A stretch of 56,171 nt of DNA, taken from positions 1 through 56,171 of the forward strand of contig NZ_CAJXYQ010000023.1 in the NCBI RefSeq assembly GCF_913063105.1. Direction: 5' to 3'. The notes beneath the pieces were generated by a model. It did not search any database, had not been told where the DNA came from, and was given only the letters and a program-made list of their open reading frames with translations. Source of the stretch: an uncultured Draconibacterium sp. (GTDB lineage Bacteria > Bacteroidota > Bacteroidia > Bacteroidales > Prolixibacteraceae). Positions 1-8,735 of this stretch are shown piece by piece (position 1 is the stretch's first letter; the number at the start of each line of letters is the position of its first letter). Both the position numbers and the translations under genes were made by a program.

Positions 1-809
1 GATAAATCCAGTATCGACATGCTGAATTGATTTTGATTAAAGTTGATAATTATCCGATTGTCTCTCACACCTGCTCCCGGCCCGGCAGCCTCTTCCAACC
101 CAAAAGGAAGTTGAACAGGTATTATCTCTCTTTTTTGTATTTCTTTTTGAATGATTTCATCGTCGGCGCAGTACACAAAATAGTCTGAAGCGGTTTGGTT
201 TTGAAGAATACGGAATTTTGAATCGATGTAGTTTTGCATCTCATAAGCATAGCGATCAAGATGATCGGGCGTTATATTCATGAGTACTGCAACATCGGCT
301 TTAAACTCGTACATCCCATCCAGCTGAAAGCTACTCAGCTCGATTACATACACATCAAAATCCTCTTCGGCCACCTGCCAGGCATAACTTTTGCCCACAT
401 TACCTGCCAGCCCCACATTTAATCCTGCATTTTTTAAAATATGATAAGTTAAAAGCGTGGTGGTTGTTTTTCCGTTACTACCGGTTATACAAATGGTTTT
501 AGCATTAGAAAAACGTCCGCCAAACTCTATCTCCGATAAAACCGGAGTCCCCTGCGCTTTTAGCTTTTTTACCAGGGGCGCCGTTTCAGGTATTCCCGGA
601 CTTTTTACCACCAGGCTTGCTGCCAAAATTTTTTCTTCTGAATGGCAACCGGCTTCAAAAGCGATATTATATGCAGAAAGAATATTCCGGTATTTTTCTT
701 TTATGGTGCCAAGATCAGATACGATCACCTCGCACCCCTGTTTTTGCGCAAGAATGGCTGCTCCCACTCCGCTTTCACCAGCTCCTAATATGGCTACCAA
801 TTCTTTCAA
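1..809 (-). CDS. murD: UDP-N-acetylmuramoyl-L-alanine--D-glutamate ligase, 3' part cut by window edge
   Basis: MurD adds D-glutamate to UDP-MurNAc-L-Ala in the cytoplasm during peptidoglycan precursor synthesis. About 269 codons are present, against roughly 440-450 in the family, so the C-terminal third lies outside the window. Visible are the N-terminal Rossmann-like glycine motif (GAGESGVG, about residues 9-16), the ATP-binding loop GSNGKTTTT at about 110-118, and the central Mur-ligase stretch with NITPDHLDR. The start is a TTG one base after the mraY stop codon; no ATG lies nearby in frame, and the tight coupling to mraY supports this start. It is the last dcw gene visible. Confidence 0.93.
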   Translation of the reverse strand, partial: MKELVAILGAGESGVGAAILAQKQGCEVIVSDLGTIKEKYRNILSAYNIAFEAGCHSEEKILAASLVVKSPGIPETAPLVKKLKAQGTPVLSEIEFGGRFSNAKTICITGSNGKTTTTLLTYHILKNAGLNVGLAGNVGKSYAWQVAEEDFDVYVIELSSFQLDGMYEFKADVAVLMNITPDHLDRYAYEMQNYIDSKFRILQNQTASDYFVYCADDEIIQKEIQKREIIPVQLPFGLEEAAGPGAGVRDNRIIINFNQNQFSMSILDL

Positions 810-810
810 C

Positions 811-2061
811 CTATCTTATTTTTAATGTTGCTATTGTTACTACTGCCAGAATAATTCCGACAATCCAAAAGCGTGTTACAATTTTTGGTTCAGGAAAACC
901 CTTTTTCTGAAAATGATGGTGAATGGGACTCATTAAAAACACCCTGCGTCCTTCGCCATGCTTTCTTTTGGTGTATTTAAACCAGCTCACCTGAATGACC
1001 ACTGAAAGGTTTTCGATGAGGAAAATCCCACACAACAGGGGAATTAAAATCTCTTTACGGATAATTACCGCAAACACAGCTAAAATACCTCCCAAAGCCA
1101 AACTTCCGGTGTCGCCCATAAATACTTGTGCCGGAAAAGAATTATACCATAAAAACCCTACTGTTGCCCCAATAAATGCAGCAATAAAAACAGTTAATTC
1201 ACCACTATTCGGGATGTACATGATATTCAGGTAATCAGCGTATATAATATTACCGCTTACATAAGCAAGAATACCAAGTGTAGCACCACTAATGGCTGAG
1301 GTACCGGTAGCCAGCCCATCAATACCATCGGTTAAGTTTGCTGCATTTGAAACAGCCGTTATAATTAAGATGATTGCAATGGCATAAACCAGCCATTTTA
1401 ACCAGCTTGCAGCATCGCCGGCAAAAGCCACCAACCTGGCATAATCAAATTCATTCTTTTTAATAAAAGGGATGGTTGTTTTTGTCGACTTTACATCTTC
1501 GGTTACAAATTGGGTCACGGTTTCTCCGGTAACCGGGTCCTGTACCTCAACAGTCATATTTTTACCATTTTCATCGCGCACATGTTCGCGAACTTTTACA
1601 TCATCGCTAATAAAAAGCGTGGCAGCCACAAAAAGACCTAAACTAACTTGTCCCAACACTTTAAATCTCCCGGCCAATCCTTTTTTATTCTTTCTAAAAA
1701 CTTTAATGTAATCGTCGATAAAGCCAATAAGTCCTAAAAAGGCGGTGGTTATCAGCATTAAAAGGATATACACATTATCGAGCCGGGCAAAAAGCAAGGT
1801 GGGAATTATTATAGCCATCAGGATAATTATTCCGCCCATTGTTGGAGTACCCTGTTTTTGCATTTGTCCTTCGAGGCCCAGGTCACGAATTTCATCTCCA
1901 ATCTGCCTGCGCTGTAAAATGCGAATCAATTTTTTCCCAAAAACAGTAGTTATCAGCAGCGAGAGAATAATTGCTGCTGCCGAACGAAATGAAATACCCG
2001 GTAACATCCCAATTCCGGGAATATCGTGTTCTGCCAATATTTCGTATAGCCAATAAAACAT
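811..2061 (-). CDS. mraY: Phospho-N-acetylmuramoyl-pentapeptide-transferase
   Basis: MraY is the integral membrane enzyme that transfers phospho-MurNAc-pentapeptide to undecaprenyl phosphate, making lipid I. The 416-residue protein shows GTPTMGG at 71-77, the catalytic aspartate pair DD at 116-117, [12 protein letters not shown] from 242, [12 protein letters not shown] further on, and the histidine-rich [11 protein letters not shown] near the C-terminus. Multiple hydrophobic helices are clear. Between about residues 155 and 205 there is a hydrophilic insertion that makes it longer than the usual 360 residues; long MraY proteins are common in Bacteroidota. It lies between murE and murD in the same orientation, with a one-base gap to murD. 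Confidence 0.97.
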   Translation of the reverse strand: MFYWLYEILAEHDIPGIGMLPGISFRSAAAIILSLLITTVFGKKLIRILQRRQIGDEIRDLGLEGQMQKQGTPTMGGIIILMAIIIPTLLFARLDNVYILLMLITTAFLGLIGFIDDYIKVFRKNKKGLAGRFKVLGQVSLGLFVAATLFISDDVKVREHVRDENGKNMTVEVQDPVTGETVTQFVTEDVKSTKTTIPFIKKNEFDYARLVAFAGDAASWLKWLVYAIAIILIITAVSNAANLTDGIDGLATGTSAISGATLGILAYVSGNIIYADYLNIMYIPNSGELTVFIAAFIGATVGFLWYNSFPAQVFMGDTGSLALGGILAVFAVIIRKEILIPLLCGIFLIENLSVVIQVSWFKYTKRKHGEGRRVFLMSPIHHHFQKKGFPEPKIVTRFWIVGIILAVVTIATLKIR

Positions 2062-2070
2062 ATCTTGCTT

Positions 2071-3528
2071 TTAATTTTGTATTCCAAAACAGTTTTTCAC
2101 TTCCTCTCTGTCGTCAAAATGATGTTTCACACCATTCACCTCCTGGTAATCTTCGTGCCCTTTTCCGGCAATCAGGATAATGTCGCCCGGCTGCGCAAGC
2201 ATCACCGCAGTTTTTATCGCATCGCGACGGCTAACTATTGAAACCACCTTGTTTTTATATTGTGCCTCAACTCCTGCTTCCATGTCTTTAATAATTGCTT
2301 CAGGGTCTTCGGTACGCGGATTATCAGAGGTTAAAATCACCTTATCGCTAGCCAGCAAAGCTTCCCTGGCCATTTCCGGCCGCTTTGTTTTATCGCGGTC
2401 GCCACCGGCGCCAACTACTGTTATCACCTGCTCGTTTCGGGTTCTGATTTCGCTAATAGCCAGCAACACATTTTTTAAAGCATCCGGGGTGTGTGCGTAA
2501 TCAACAATGGCATATTTTCCGTCGTTGCTCCTAATGGTTTCAAAGCGTCCCTGTACCGATTTCAGGTTACTTATTGCCGTTAACACCTCATTTTTATCCT
2601 GGCCCAGCTCAACGGCAGTTGCATAAACAGCAAGCAAATTCGAGGCGTTAAACAAGCCAACAAAACGGGTCCATATTTCCTGCTCATCCATTTTTAATAG
2701 CATCCCATCAAAATGACTTTCAATAACCTTGCAGCGGTAGTCGGCCATGGTCCTATTCGAGTAGCTAAGTTTTCGGGCTGCTGTATTCTGAAGCATTACC
2801 ATTCCATTTTTATCATCGGCATTGGTAAGGGCAAAAGCGCTTGACGGCAGCTCATCAAAAAAGGCTTTTTTGGCTTTAATGTATTCGGCAAATGTTTTGT
2901 GGTAATCAAGATGATCGTGGGTGATATTGGTAAAAATACCACCGGCAAACTGTATAGCTGCAATGCGCTGTTGATGAATGGCATGCGAGCTCACCTCCAT
3001 AAAACAGAATTCGCAACCTTCAGCTGCCATTTCAGCCATAAGCTGCTGTATTTTTAATGCATTTGGAGTGGTATGTGAAGCGGTTTCTTCGCGTTCGTTT
3101 ATTTTATAGGATATGGTGGAAATTAAGCCGGCGCTGTAGCCCTGCATCAAGAATAACTTATGCAGTAGGCTGGCAATGCTGGTTTTACCGTTTGTTCCGG
3201 TTACGCCAACAACTTTCATTTTTAACGATGGGAACCCGTAAAATGCAGCAGCAATTTCGCCCAAAACACGGGTCGAATCAGCTACCTGAACATAGGATAC
3301 TTCAGCCACTTTTTCCTGGGGCAAATCTTCGCAAACAATAACCGAAGCACCTTTCTCGATAGCAATGTCAATAAACTTATGCCCATCAACTGAAACTCCT
3401 TTTTGTGCCACAAAAAGAAAACCGGCCTCCACTTTTCTCGAGTCGAATTCAACTCCGGCAACAGCTTTTTCAGCAGAGCCAATGTATTCAACAACCTCTA
3501 TATGCTCTAATAAATCCTTTAGTTTCAT
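2071..3528 (-). CDS. murE: UDP-N-acetylmuramoyl-tripeptide synthetase, meso-diaminopimelate type
   Basis: MurE adds the third amino acid to UDP-MurNAc-L-Ala-D-Glu. The 485-residue protein has the ATP loop GTNGKTS at 111-117, the Mur-ligase motif NITHDHLDYH, and DNPRTEDP beginning at residue 402. The DNPR sequence is the family signature for meso-diaminopimelate as substrate, so this organism probably has DAP-type peptidoglycan. The ATG follows the ftsI stop codon by one base, so translation is probably coupled. The length is normal and no key residue appears to be missing. Confidence 0.97.
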   Translation of the reverse strand: MKLKDLLEHIEVVEYIGSAEKAVAGVEFDSRKVEAGFLFVAQKGVSVDGHKFIDIAIEKGASVIVCEDLPQEKVAEVSYVQVADSTRVLGEIAAAFYGFPSLKMKVVGVTGTNGKTSIASLLHKLFLMQGYSAGLISTISYKINEREETASHTTPNALKIQQLMAEMAAEGCEFCFMEVSSHAIHQQRIAAIQFAGGIFTNITHDHLDYHKTFAEYIKAKKAFFDELPSSAFALTNADDKNGMVMLQNTAARKLSYSNRTMADYRCKVIESHFDGMLLKMDEQEIWTRFVGLFNASNLLAVYATAVELGQDKNEVLTAISNLKSVQGRFETIRSNDGKYAIVDYAHTPDALKNVLLAISEIRTRNEQVITVVGAGGDRDKTKRPEMAREALLASDKVILTSDNPRTEDPEAIIKDMEAGVEAQYKNKVVSIVSRRDAIKTAVMLAQPGDIILIAGKGHEDYQEVNGVKHHFDDREEVKNCFGIQN

Positions 3529-3529
3529 C

Positions 3530-5629
3530 CTAACTTAATGCGAGATAAACCGTTTGCCCGGGGCGATAAGAGCTTCCGGGTTTTAACGATTGTTTTTTTA
3601 CTTTTCCTATTCCGTTTATTTTCACTTTTAGTCCTGCATTCTCCATTAAATAAATGGCATTACTGGCTCCCATACCAATTACATTAGGTACAGCATTGGC
3701 CGGCACCACATTTTCCTGCAAAACAATTATGCTATCGTTAGCGCTGGGCAAAACCATTTTTGAGTCTGGCAGTCCCTGAATGTTTTTCAAGCTGAGTTCT
3801 TCTGCCAAGCGCAGAATATCTTCTCGCTGCCCACTTTTTATCTGTGGTGTATCTTCGTTTTCGCGTTTATTTTTTTCCGGAACTGCATTGAGTATCTGGC
3901 TTGCGTAAACTTTTTCTGAAATTTCTTTAAAAACAGGACCGGCAACTGCTGCTCCGTAAATTGAGTTGCGGGGTTTTTTAAAGGTTACAATTAACGAATA
4001 CATTGGATTGTCGGCAGGAAAATAGCCAACAAAAGATGCGTAATAGGCTCCGTATTCGTAGCCTTTACCATCCGAACGTGCCACCCTGGCAGTTCCTGTT
4101 TTTCCAGCTACAGAAAAATGTTCTCCCTCAACACCCCTTCCTGTGCCGTTTTCGCATACTCCGCGCAACATGGCCTGAGCTTTGCCAATGGTTTCCTTCG
4201 ACACAATCATCGGGTTAAGCACCTCTGGCTTAAAGGCTTTCACCAATGCTCCGTTGTTTCTAATTTCTTTCACCAGGCGGGGCTTCACCATAACACCATC
4301 ATTAGCCACCGCATTATAAAAGTTCAGAATCTGCAATGGTGTAAGTCTTAGGTCGTAACCATAGGACATACGCCCCAAAGTGGTCGTTCCCCACCAATCG
4401 GCGTTTCCTGGGTACTTAATGTAGGGTTGTCCTTCACCGGCCAATTCCAGTTCCAGCGGTTTATGAATGCCAAAACCATAAATACGGTCGACATAGGCCT
4501 TCGGATCTGACGAATAGTTGGAAAGAATAACCTTTGCTGTTCCGATATTGGAAGACTGCTCCAGAATTTGCTTTACATTTACTTTTCCACAGGCATGATC
4601 GTCGGTAATGTTTTCTTGCGCCCAATACCCGTTTCCGGTGTCAAAAACATCGCTGGTATCCACCACTCCGTCTTCAAGGGCCACAACTAACGACACCAGC
4701 TTAAAAGTAGAGCCGGGCTCGTAACATCCGCGATGGCCTAAGGCATAATTATCTTTTTCGTAAAATCCGTCTTTTGTTTTTCCAAGGTTGGCAATAGCTT
4801 TTATCTCGCCTGTTTTTACTTCCATCAACACCGCAGTAGCCCATTCCGGATTCGATTTCAGTGCCTGTCTGTACAAGGCACTTTCGGTAATGTCCTGCAT
4901 TTTTACATTGATGGTTGTAATGATATCCATTCCGTTTTGCGGCTCAATTTCGGTTCGGGTAACCCATCTTCCCGACAAGTTTTGCTTATAGCTTATGCCA
5001 TTTTCTCCCCTGAGGTACATTTCGTAGGAACGCTCGAGGCCATTATAACCCACTGGTACAGGCGTAAGGGCATTGGCCTTATTTAGACTACCAATAGTTC
5101 GCTGAGCCAACATTCCCAAAGGATTAATTCGTTTATTTTCCTGCTCGATAATCATCCCTCCGCCAAAACGGCCACGACGCAAAATGGGAAAGTTCTTAAA
5201 TTGCTGGAGTTGGTTGTAATCAATTTTTTGAGGTGTTAACAGGTAGCCACGGTTGTTATTATTATAGGCAGAACGCAAACGTCTCAGGTATTCTCGCTTC
5301 GAAGCATCTTTGTAAAAATCAGACAAGTACCAGGCCAGTGAATCAGCCTCCTTGTCAAACACCTTACGAACTCCTTCGGCTACCAAATCGATGCGAATTT
5401 TATATCCGGGTACCGAGGTTGCCAACACATTACCATCGTCGGCACAAATTGTACCTCTTACCGGAGGAATTATCACCGTATTGTTGCTAAGATTTTTTTC
5501 GATTTGCTGCCAGCGATCGTTTTTAATCTGCTGAACAGAAACAAGCTTAGCCACAACTACCACTCCGAACAACGACAGCACGAAGTATACAATTGCAATA
5601 CGCGACAATATGGTTTTCCTAATTCCCAC
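3530..5629 (-). CDS. ftsI: Septal peptidoglycan transpeptidase (class B PBP) with C-terminal PASTA domain
   Basis: This division-specific class B penicillin-binding protein cross-links septal peptidoglycan in the periplasm. The 699-residue protein has one N-terminal membrane anchor (about 10-30), a pedestal region, and a transpeptidase domain with SxxK at S307-K310, SSN at 359-361 and KTG at 510-512. After a charged linker, a single PASTA-like repeat fills about 637-699 (PNVIGMGASNAIYLMENAGL). The start is GTG, two bases after the ftsL-like stop codon; no Met occurs before the membrane segment, so GTG is the best choice. The gene sits between ftsL and murE as in other dcw clusters. Confidence 0.95.
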   Translation of the reverse strand: MGIRKTILSRIAIVYFVLSLFGVVVVAKLVSVQQIKNDRWQQIEKNLSNNTVIIPPVRGTICADDGNVLATSVPGYKIRIDLVAEGVRKVFDKEADSLAWYLSDFYKDASKREYLRRLRSAYNNNNRGYLLTPQKIDYNQLQQFKNFPILRRGRFGGGMIIEQENKRINPLGMLAQRTIGSLNKANALTPVPVGYNGLERSYEMYLRGENGISYKQNLSGRWVTRTEIEPQNGMDIITTINVKMQDITESALYRQALKSNPEWATAVLMEVKTGEIKAIANLGKTKDGFYEKDNYALGHRGCYEPGSTFKLVSLVVALEDGVVDTSDVFDTGNGYWAQENITDDHACGKVNVKQILEQSSNIGTAKVILSNYSSDPKAYVDRIYGFGIHKPLELELAGEGQPYIKYPGNADWWGTTTLGRMSYGYDLRLTPLQILNFYNAVANDGVMVKPRLVKEIRNNGALVKAFKPEVLNPMIVSKETIGKAQAMLRGVCENGTGRGVEGEHFSVAGKTGTARVARSDGKGYEYGAYYASFVGYFPADNPMYSLIVTFKKPRNSIYGAAVAGPVFKEISEKVYASQILNAVPEKNKRENEDTPQIKSGQREDILRLAEELSLKNIQGLPDSKMVLPSANDSIIVLQENVVPANAVPNVIGMGASNAIYLMENAGLKVKINGIGKVKKQSLKPGSSYRPGQTVYLALS

Positions 5630-5631
5630 TT

Positions 5632-5982
5632 CTAATCTTCCTTTTCAACTGTTATTTTTTGCGGAGGACGAACCGGCTCCTGTAAACCAATTCCGGCCTC
5701 TTCTACTCGTTTAGCCACTTCCGACGGACGACTGGCATCCATCAACTTTGCCGAAAGCGTTACCGACTCTGACCTCAACTCGTTTAACTCCTCCTGCAAG
5801 ACCACAATCTCGCGCAAGGTACTTTCCGACCAGTTTCGGTTAGCTATTAACAACAAAGCCAGCACCGCCAAAAAACCCACAAATGGCATTTGGCGCATCG
5901 TTCTGTCATCGGTAAGAATCGTCCCACCGATAAACGACTTCATCCCTGTTCTTTTTCTGGTATTTTTGCTTTGCTCTGCCAT
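5632..5982 (-). CDS. ftsL: FtsL-like small division membrane protein
   Basis: This is a 116-residue bitopic protein in the ftsL position of the dcw cluster. It has a basic cytoplasmic N-terminus, one membrane helix at about residues 31-46 (PFVGFLAVLALLLIAN) and a periplasmic coiled-coil-like part rich in Glu, Leu and Ser. FtsL proteins act as division scaffolds with FtsB and FtsQ; sequence conservation is weak, so the call rests mainly on length, topology and neighbours. I start it at the ATG two bases after the rsmH stop codon rather than at a TTG six bases upstream that overlaps that stop codon. Confidence 0.8.
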   Translation of the reverse strand: MAEQSKNTRKRTGMKSFIGGTILTDDRTMRQMPFVGFLAVLALLLIANRNWSESTLREIVVLQEELNELRSESVTLSAKLMDASRPSEVAKRVEEAGIGLQEPVRPPQKITVEKED

Positions 5983-5984
5983 CC

Positions 5985-6890
5985 TCAAATTTTTTCTGCA
6001 ATTCTTAATTTTGCACTTCTCGACCGCGAATTCTGTTTCTGCTCCTCGGCCGATGGCACAATTACCTTTCGGTTTATTAACCTAAAAGGCGACTGCACGT
6101 TTCCATAAAAGTCTTTTTCAATTTTCCCCTCAAGGTTTCCCGAGCGCATAAAATTTTTGCACAAACGATCTTCAAGGCTGTGATAGGTAAGAATTACCAG
6201 GCGTCCACCCGGCTTTATTAAATCAAGCGATGCCAGCAAAAACTCGCGCAAAGCCTCCATTTCAGCATTCACTTCAATACGAAGTGCCTGAAATACCTGG
6301 GCCAGATATTTGTTTTCAATAGCTTTGGGCGCGCAAGCCGAGGCAATTTCTTTTAAGCGAGTGGTTGTTTTTATTGGCGCTACTGATCGGGCTTTAATTA
6401 GCGTAGCCGTAAGTTTTCGGGCATTTTTTATCTCGCCAAACATTTTAAAAACCTGCAGTAGTCGCTCTTCATCGTAACTATTCACCACTTTTGCCGCATC
6501 AATTTCAGCATCGCGGTTCATTCGCATATCCAGGGCTGCATCAAAACGAAACGAAAAGCCACGATCTGCCTCATCAAATTCGTGCGATGAAACGCCCAAA
6601 TCGGCAAAAATCGAATCAACCTGATTTACTCCGTAGTAGTGAAGGAAATTTTTAACGTACCTAAAATTATGTCTGATAAAAAAAAGCCGGTCATCCTTTA
6701 AGGCATTCCCGGCAGCATCTTCATCCTGATCAAATGCAAACAACCTGCCGCCGCTACCCAGCGATTCAAGAATCAAAGATGAATGCCCACCACCGCCAAA
6801 AGTGGCATCAACTACACTGGCATTGGCATGCAAATTCATACCCTCAATGCTCTCTTTTGCTAAAACCGGTATGTGATAAATGTCCGACAT
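5985..6890 (-). CDS. rsmH: 16S rRNA (cytosine(1402)-N(4))-methyltransferase
   Basis: RsmH (formerly MraW) methylates N4 of C1402 in 16S rRNA using S-adenosylmethionine. The 301-residue protein has the usual family length. The SAM-binding glycine motif DATFGGGGHS starts near residue 29, FADLGVSSHEFD follows near 95, and the C-terminal motif TYHSLEDRLCKNFM is clear. It lies between mraZ (5 bases upstream) and ftsL, the standard dcw position. Confidence 0.97.
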   Translation of the reverse strand: MSDIYHIPVLAKESIEGMNLHANASVVDATFGGGGHSSLILESLGSGGRLFAFDQDEDAAGNALKDDRLFFIRHNFRYVKNFLHYYGVNQVDSIFADLGVSSHEFDEADRGFSFRFDAALDMRMNRDAEIDAAKVVNSYDEERLLQVFKMFGEIKNARKLTATLIKARSVAPIKTTTRLKEIASACAPKAIENKYLAQVFQALRIEVNAEMEALREFLLASLDLIKPGGRLVILTYHSLEDRLCKNFMRSGNLEGKIEKDFYGNVQSPFRLINRKVIVPSAEEQKQNSRSRSAKLRIAEKI

Positions 6891-6895
6891 CTCCC

Positions 6896-7342
6896 CTACA
6901 AATCAAATTCTCTCAACATGTCCAGATACGCATCATCCGAAATATCGTCGCCTTTTGCCACGTCTTCGTTACTCAGGCTAATAGAAGCTCCCATTCCTAA
7001 AAATGAAACCCTGCCCTCCAGGTTCGCATACTTTAAATATTCATCAGGAATATTAATACGGCCGTTTGTTGCCAAACTAACCGGAGCAAAGTTCCGGAAG
7101 TACTGACGCAATGCCGCAAAATGAGCAGGATTGGTACTAGCCCTCACTTTGGCCTGAAATTTCTCCACCTTTTCCTGCCACACCTCCATCGGATGAATAT
7201 CGAGGCATTTCCCCAGCCGGTTCTTTTCAAGCACCACCTGGTCAGGAATGTTTTCTCCCATGGCTTTTTTAAAAGCCGATGGCAAAACAACACGCCCTTT
7301 GTCGTCGATAGTCGCCTGATATGTACCTGCAAAAAATGCCAT
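6896..7342 (-). CDS. mraZ: Transcriptional regulator MraZ
   Basis: MraZ is a DNA-binding regulator of the dcw operon that usually acts on its own promoter through short direct repeats. The 148-residue protein carries two SpoVT-AbrB-like halves: YQATIDDKGRVVLPSAFK near the N-terminus and a second one containing LATNGRINIPDEYLKYA. It is the first gene of the cluster. A -7 promoter element (7365-7372) and four 10-bp repeats (7382-7421) lie directly upstream, which fits autoregulation. Confidence 0.95.
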   Translation of the reverse strand: MAFFAGTYQATIDDKGRVVLPSAFKKAMGENIPDQVVLEKNRLGKCLDIHPMEVWQEKVEKFQAKVRASTNPAHFAALRQYFRNFAPVSLATNGRINIPDEYLKYANLEGRVSFLGMGASISLSNEDVAKGDDISDDAYLDMLREFDL

Positions 7343-7364
7343 AAAGTGCTAAAAGTCTTTTTAT

Positions 7365-7372
7365 CAAACGTA
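7365..7372 (-). promoter_or_regulatory. -7 promoter element of the dcw operon (TACGTTTG)
   Basis: On the minus strand TACGTTTG matches the Bacteroidota -7 consensus TAnnTTTG exactly. It predicts transcription starting near 7360, about 18 bases before the mraZ ATG. No good -33 TTTG lies 19-21 bases upstream; that region is instead occupied by the repeat block at 7382-7421. Confidence 0.6.
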
Positions 7373-7381
7373 AAAATACAA

Positions 7382-7421
7382 TTTTATTCCATTTCATGCC
7401 ATTTTATTCCATTTCATTCCA
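7382..7421 (-). promoter_or_regulatory. Candidate MraZ operator: four 10-bp direct repeats
   Basis: Read on the minus strand there are four tandem units TGGAATGAAA, TGGAATAAAA, TGGCATGAAA and TGGAATAAAA with a strict 10-base period. Known MraZ boxes are TGGGN repeats separated by 5 bases, that is, also a 10-base period. Here the core is TGGAA or TGGCA. The block overlaps the -33 region of the putative dcw promoter, where a bound regulator could affect RNA polymerase. Confidence 0.65.
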
Positions 7422-7718
7422 CTCAAATTTTTCGCACAACTGTTAATAAATCCACGTCAAAATGTTTAAAACATGTTAATCACTGTTGAAAACTACTTTT
7501 CATCCACTGAATAACAACTAATTAAACAAATCAAAAATGAATAAACATTCGTTAATAACTCATAATACAGAATTGAAAGGGCTGCATTAATGGCACGCCC
7601 CTGTTTGTTACTAATTTTTGTTATTGCAAAAAGCAGCAGGCTGTACCAAAAAATCGCAAAGGCCATATTTTTCAGATTGACCATTTTTTAGTTAATTGCT
7701 GCCGTAAACCATGCAAAA

Positions 7719-8570
7719 ATGACAACAGAGCAACACTCAAAAAGCTATAAACCCATCCGAATAAGAGAGGTTTTTGCCGCCAAAAGCCCGGGATTAGCCA
7801 AAATTATTCCTGGCTTTATCTACCGCTACCTCAATAACATTTTGCACCTCGACGAGGTAAACACTTTTTTAGAAAAACACGGTCATTTAAAAGGGATTGA
7901 GTTTGTAGACAAAGTTGTTGAAGATTTTAATGTCAGGGAATTTGTGCACAATCCTGAAAATATTCCACAATCGGGTCGGTTTATTTTTGCAAGCAACCAC
8001 CCACTTGGCGGTTTCGACGGTATGCTGCTGATGAAAAATGTTGAAGCACGCTTAGGGGCATTCAAATTTCTGGCCAACGATATTTTACTAAACATCCCGC
8101 AACTAAGCCCGGTATTTGTACCGGTAAACAAACACGGTGGCCATGCCCGCGAGGCAGCCAAAAAACTATCGGCATGCTACAATTCCGATGACCAGATTCT
8201 AATTTTTCCATCGGGGCTGGCATCTCGAAAAATAAAGGGCGAAATAATTGACCTGGAATGGAAAAAACATTTCATCACTAAAGCCATTCAACACAAACGG
8301 GATGTTATACCCGTCTTTATTAGCGGAAAAAACTCCAACCGCTTTTACCGTACGGCAAAACTTCGAAAATTTTTCAAACTCAAATGGAACCTTGAAATGT
8401 TTTTCCTGTCCGATGAAACAATGCGGCACAGGAACAAAGACGTTCACCTGTATTTTGGAGAACCCATACCTTACACAACTTTCAATGCATCAAAAACTCA
8501 CCAGGAATGGGCACAATGGGTAAAAAATAAAGTTTACCAACTGAAAGAAAGTTCTGATTCAGCAAATTAA
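7719..8570 (+). CDS. glsA: Glycine-lipid O-acyltransferase, PlsC-like
   Basis: The 283-residue protein is a lysophospholipid-acyltransferase-type enzyme. The acyltransferase motif is SNHPLGGFDGM at about 92-102 (H94, D100), followed by PVFVPVNKHGG and LIFPSGLASRK. Just downstream is a GNAT-type N-acyltransferase. In Bacteroides thetaiotaomicron an adjacent pair of this kind, GlsB and GlsA, makes glycine lipids: GlsB N-acylates glycine and GlsA O-acylates the hydroxyl of the first fatty acid. By homology and context I assign the same role here. The spacing is H-x5-D rather than the textbook H-x4-D. A general 1-acylglycerol-3-phosphate acyltransferase is the alternative. Confidence 0.78.
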   Translation: MTTEQHSKSYKPIRIREVFAAKSPGLAKIIPGFIYRYLNNILHLDEVNTFLEKHGHLKGIEFVDKVVEDFNVREFVHNPENIPQSGRFIFASNHPLGGFDGMLLMKNVEARLGAFKFLANDILLNIPQLSPVFVPVNKHGGHAREAAKKLSACYNSDDQILIFPSGLASRKIKGEIIDLEWKKHFITKAIQHKRDVIPVFISGKNSNRFYRTAKLRKFFKLKWNLEMFFLSDETMRHRNKDVHLYFGEPIPYTTFNASKTHQEWAQWVKNKVYQLKESSDSAN

Positions 8571-8604
8571 ACAACAATATCGATTAGCTTTATCATGATT
8601 TTTT

Positions 8605-8612
8605 TAATTTTG
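8605..8612 (+). promoter_or_regulatory. Possible -7 element upstream of glsB (TAATTTTG)
   Basis: TAATTTTG matches TAnnTTTG in the 165-base gap between glsA and glsB. No clear -33 TTTG accompanies it. If used, glsB has its own promoter with a leader of about 115 bases. Confidence 0.35.
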
Positions 8613-8735
8613 TATTCCATTTTTCAAAAACAGGGCATCCGAAACCTGAAAGAGAATTAAGCGTATTGCATTGTGGATGGAGGCAATAACCTTTCAAGTT
8701 TTGGCAGAGAAATACGGACAGATAAAAAGTTTCGA

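Noticed and set aside
7382..7421. CRISPR-like short tandem repeat
   Set aside because: Units are only 10 bases with no spacers and lie in a promoter; an operator explains them better.
7493..7684. 63-codon minus-strand ORF with two hydrophobic stretches between mraZ and glsA
   Set aside because: No promoter or ribosome site of its own, it occupies the likely glsA upstream region, and the composition is that of AT-rich intergenic DNA. It may be real but I cannot support it.
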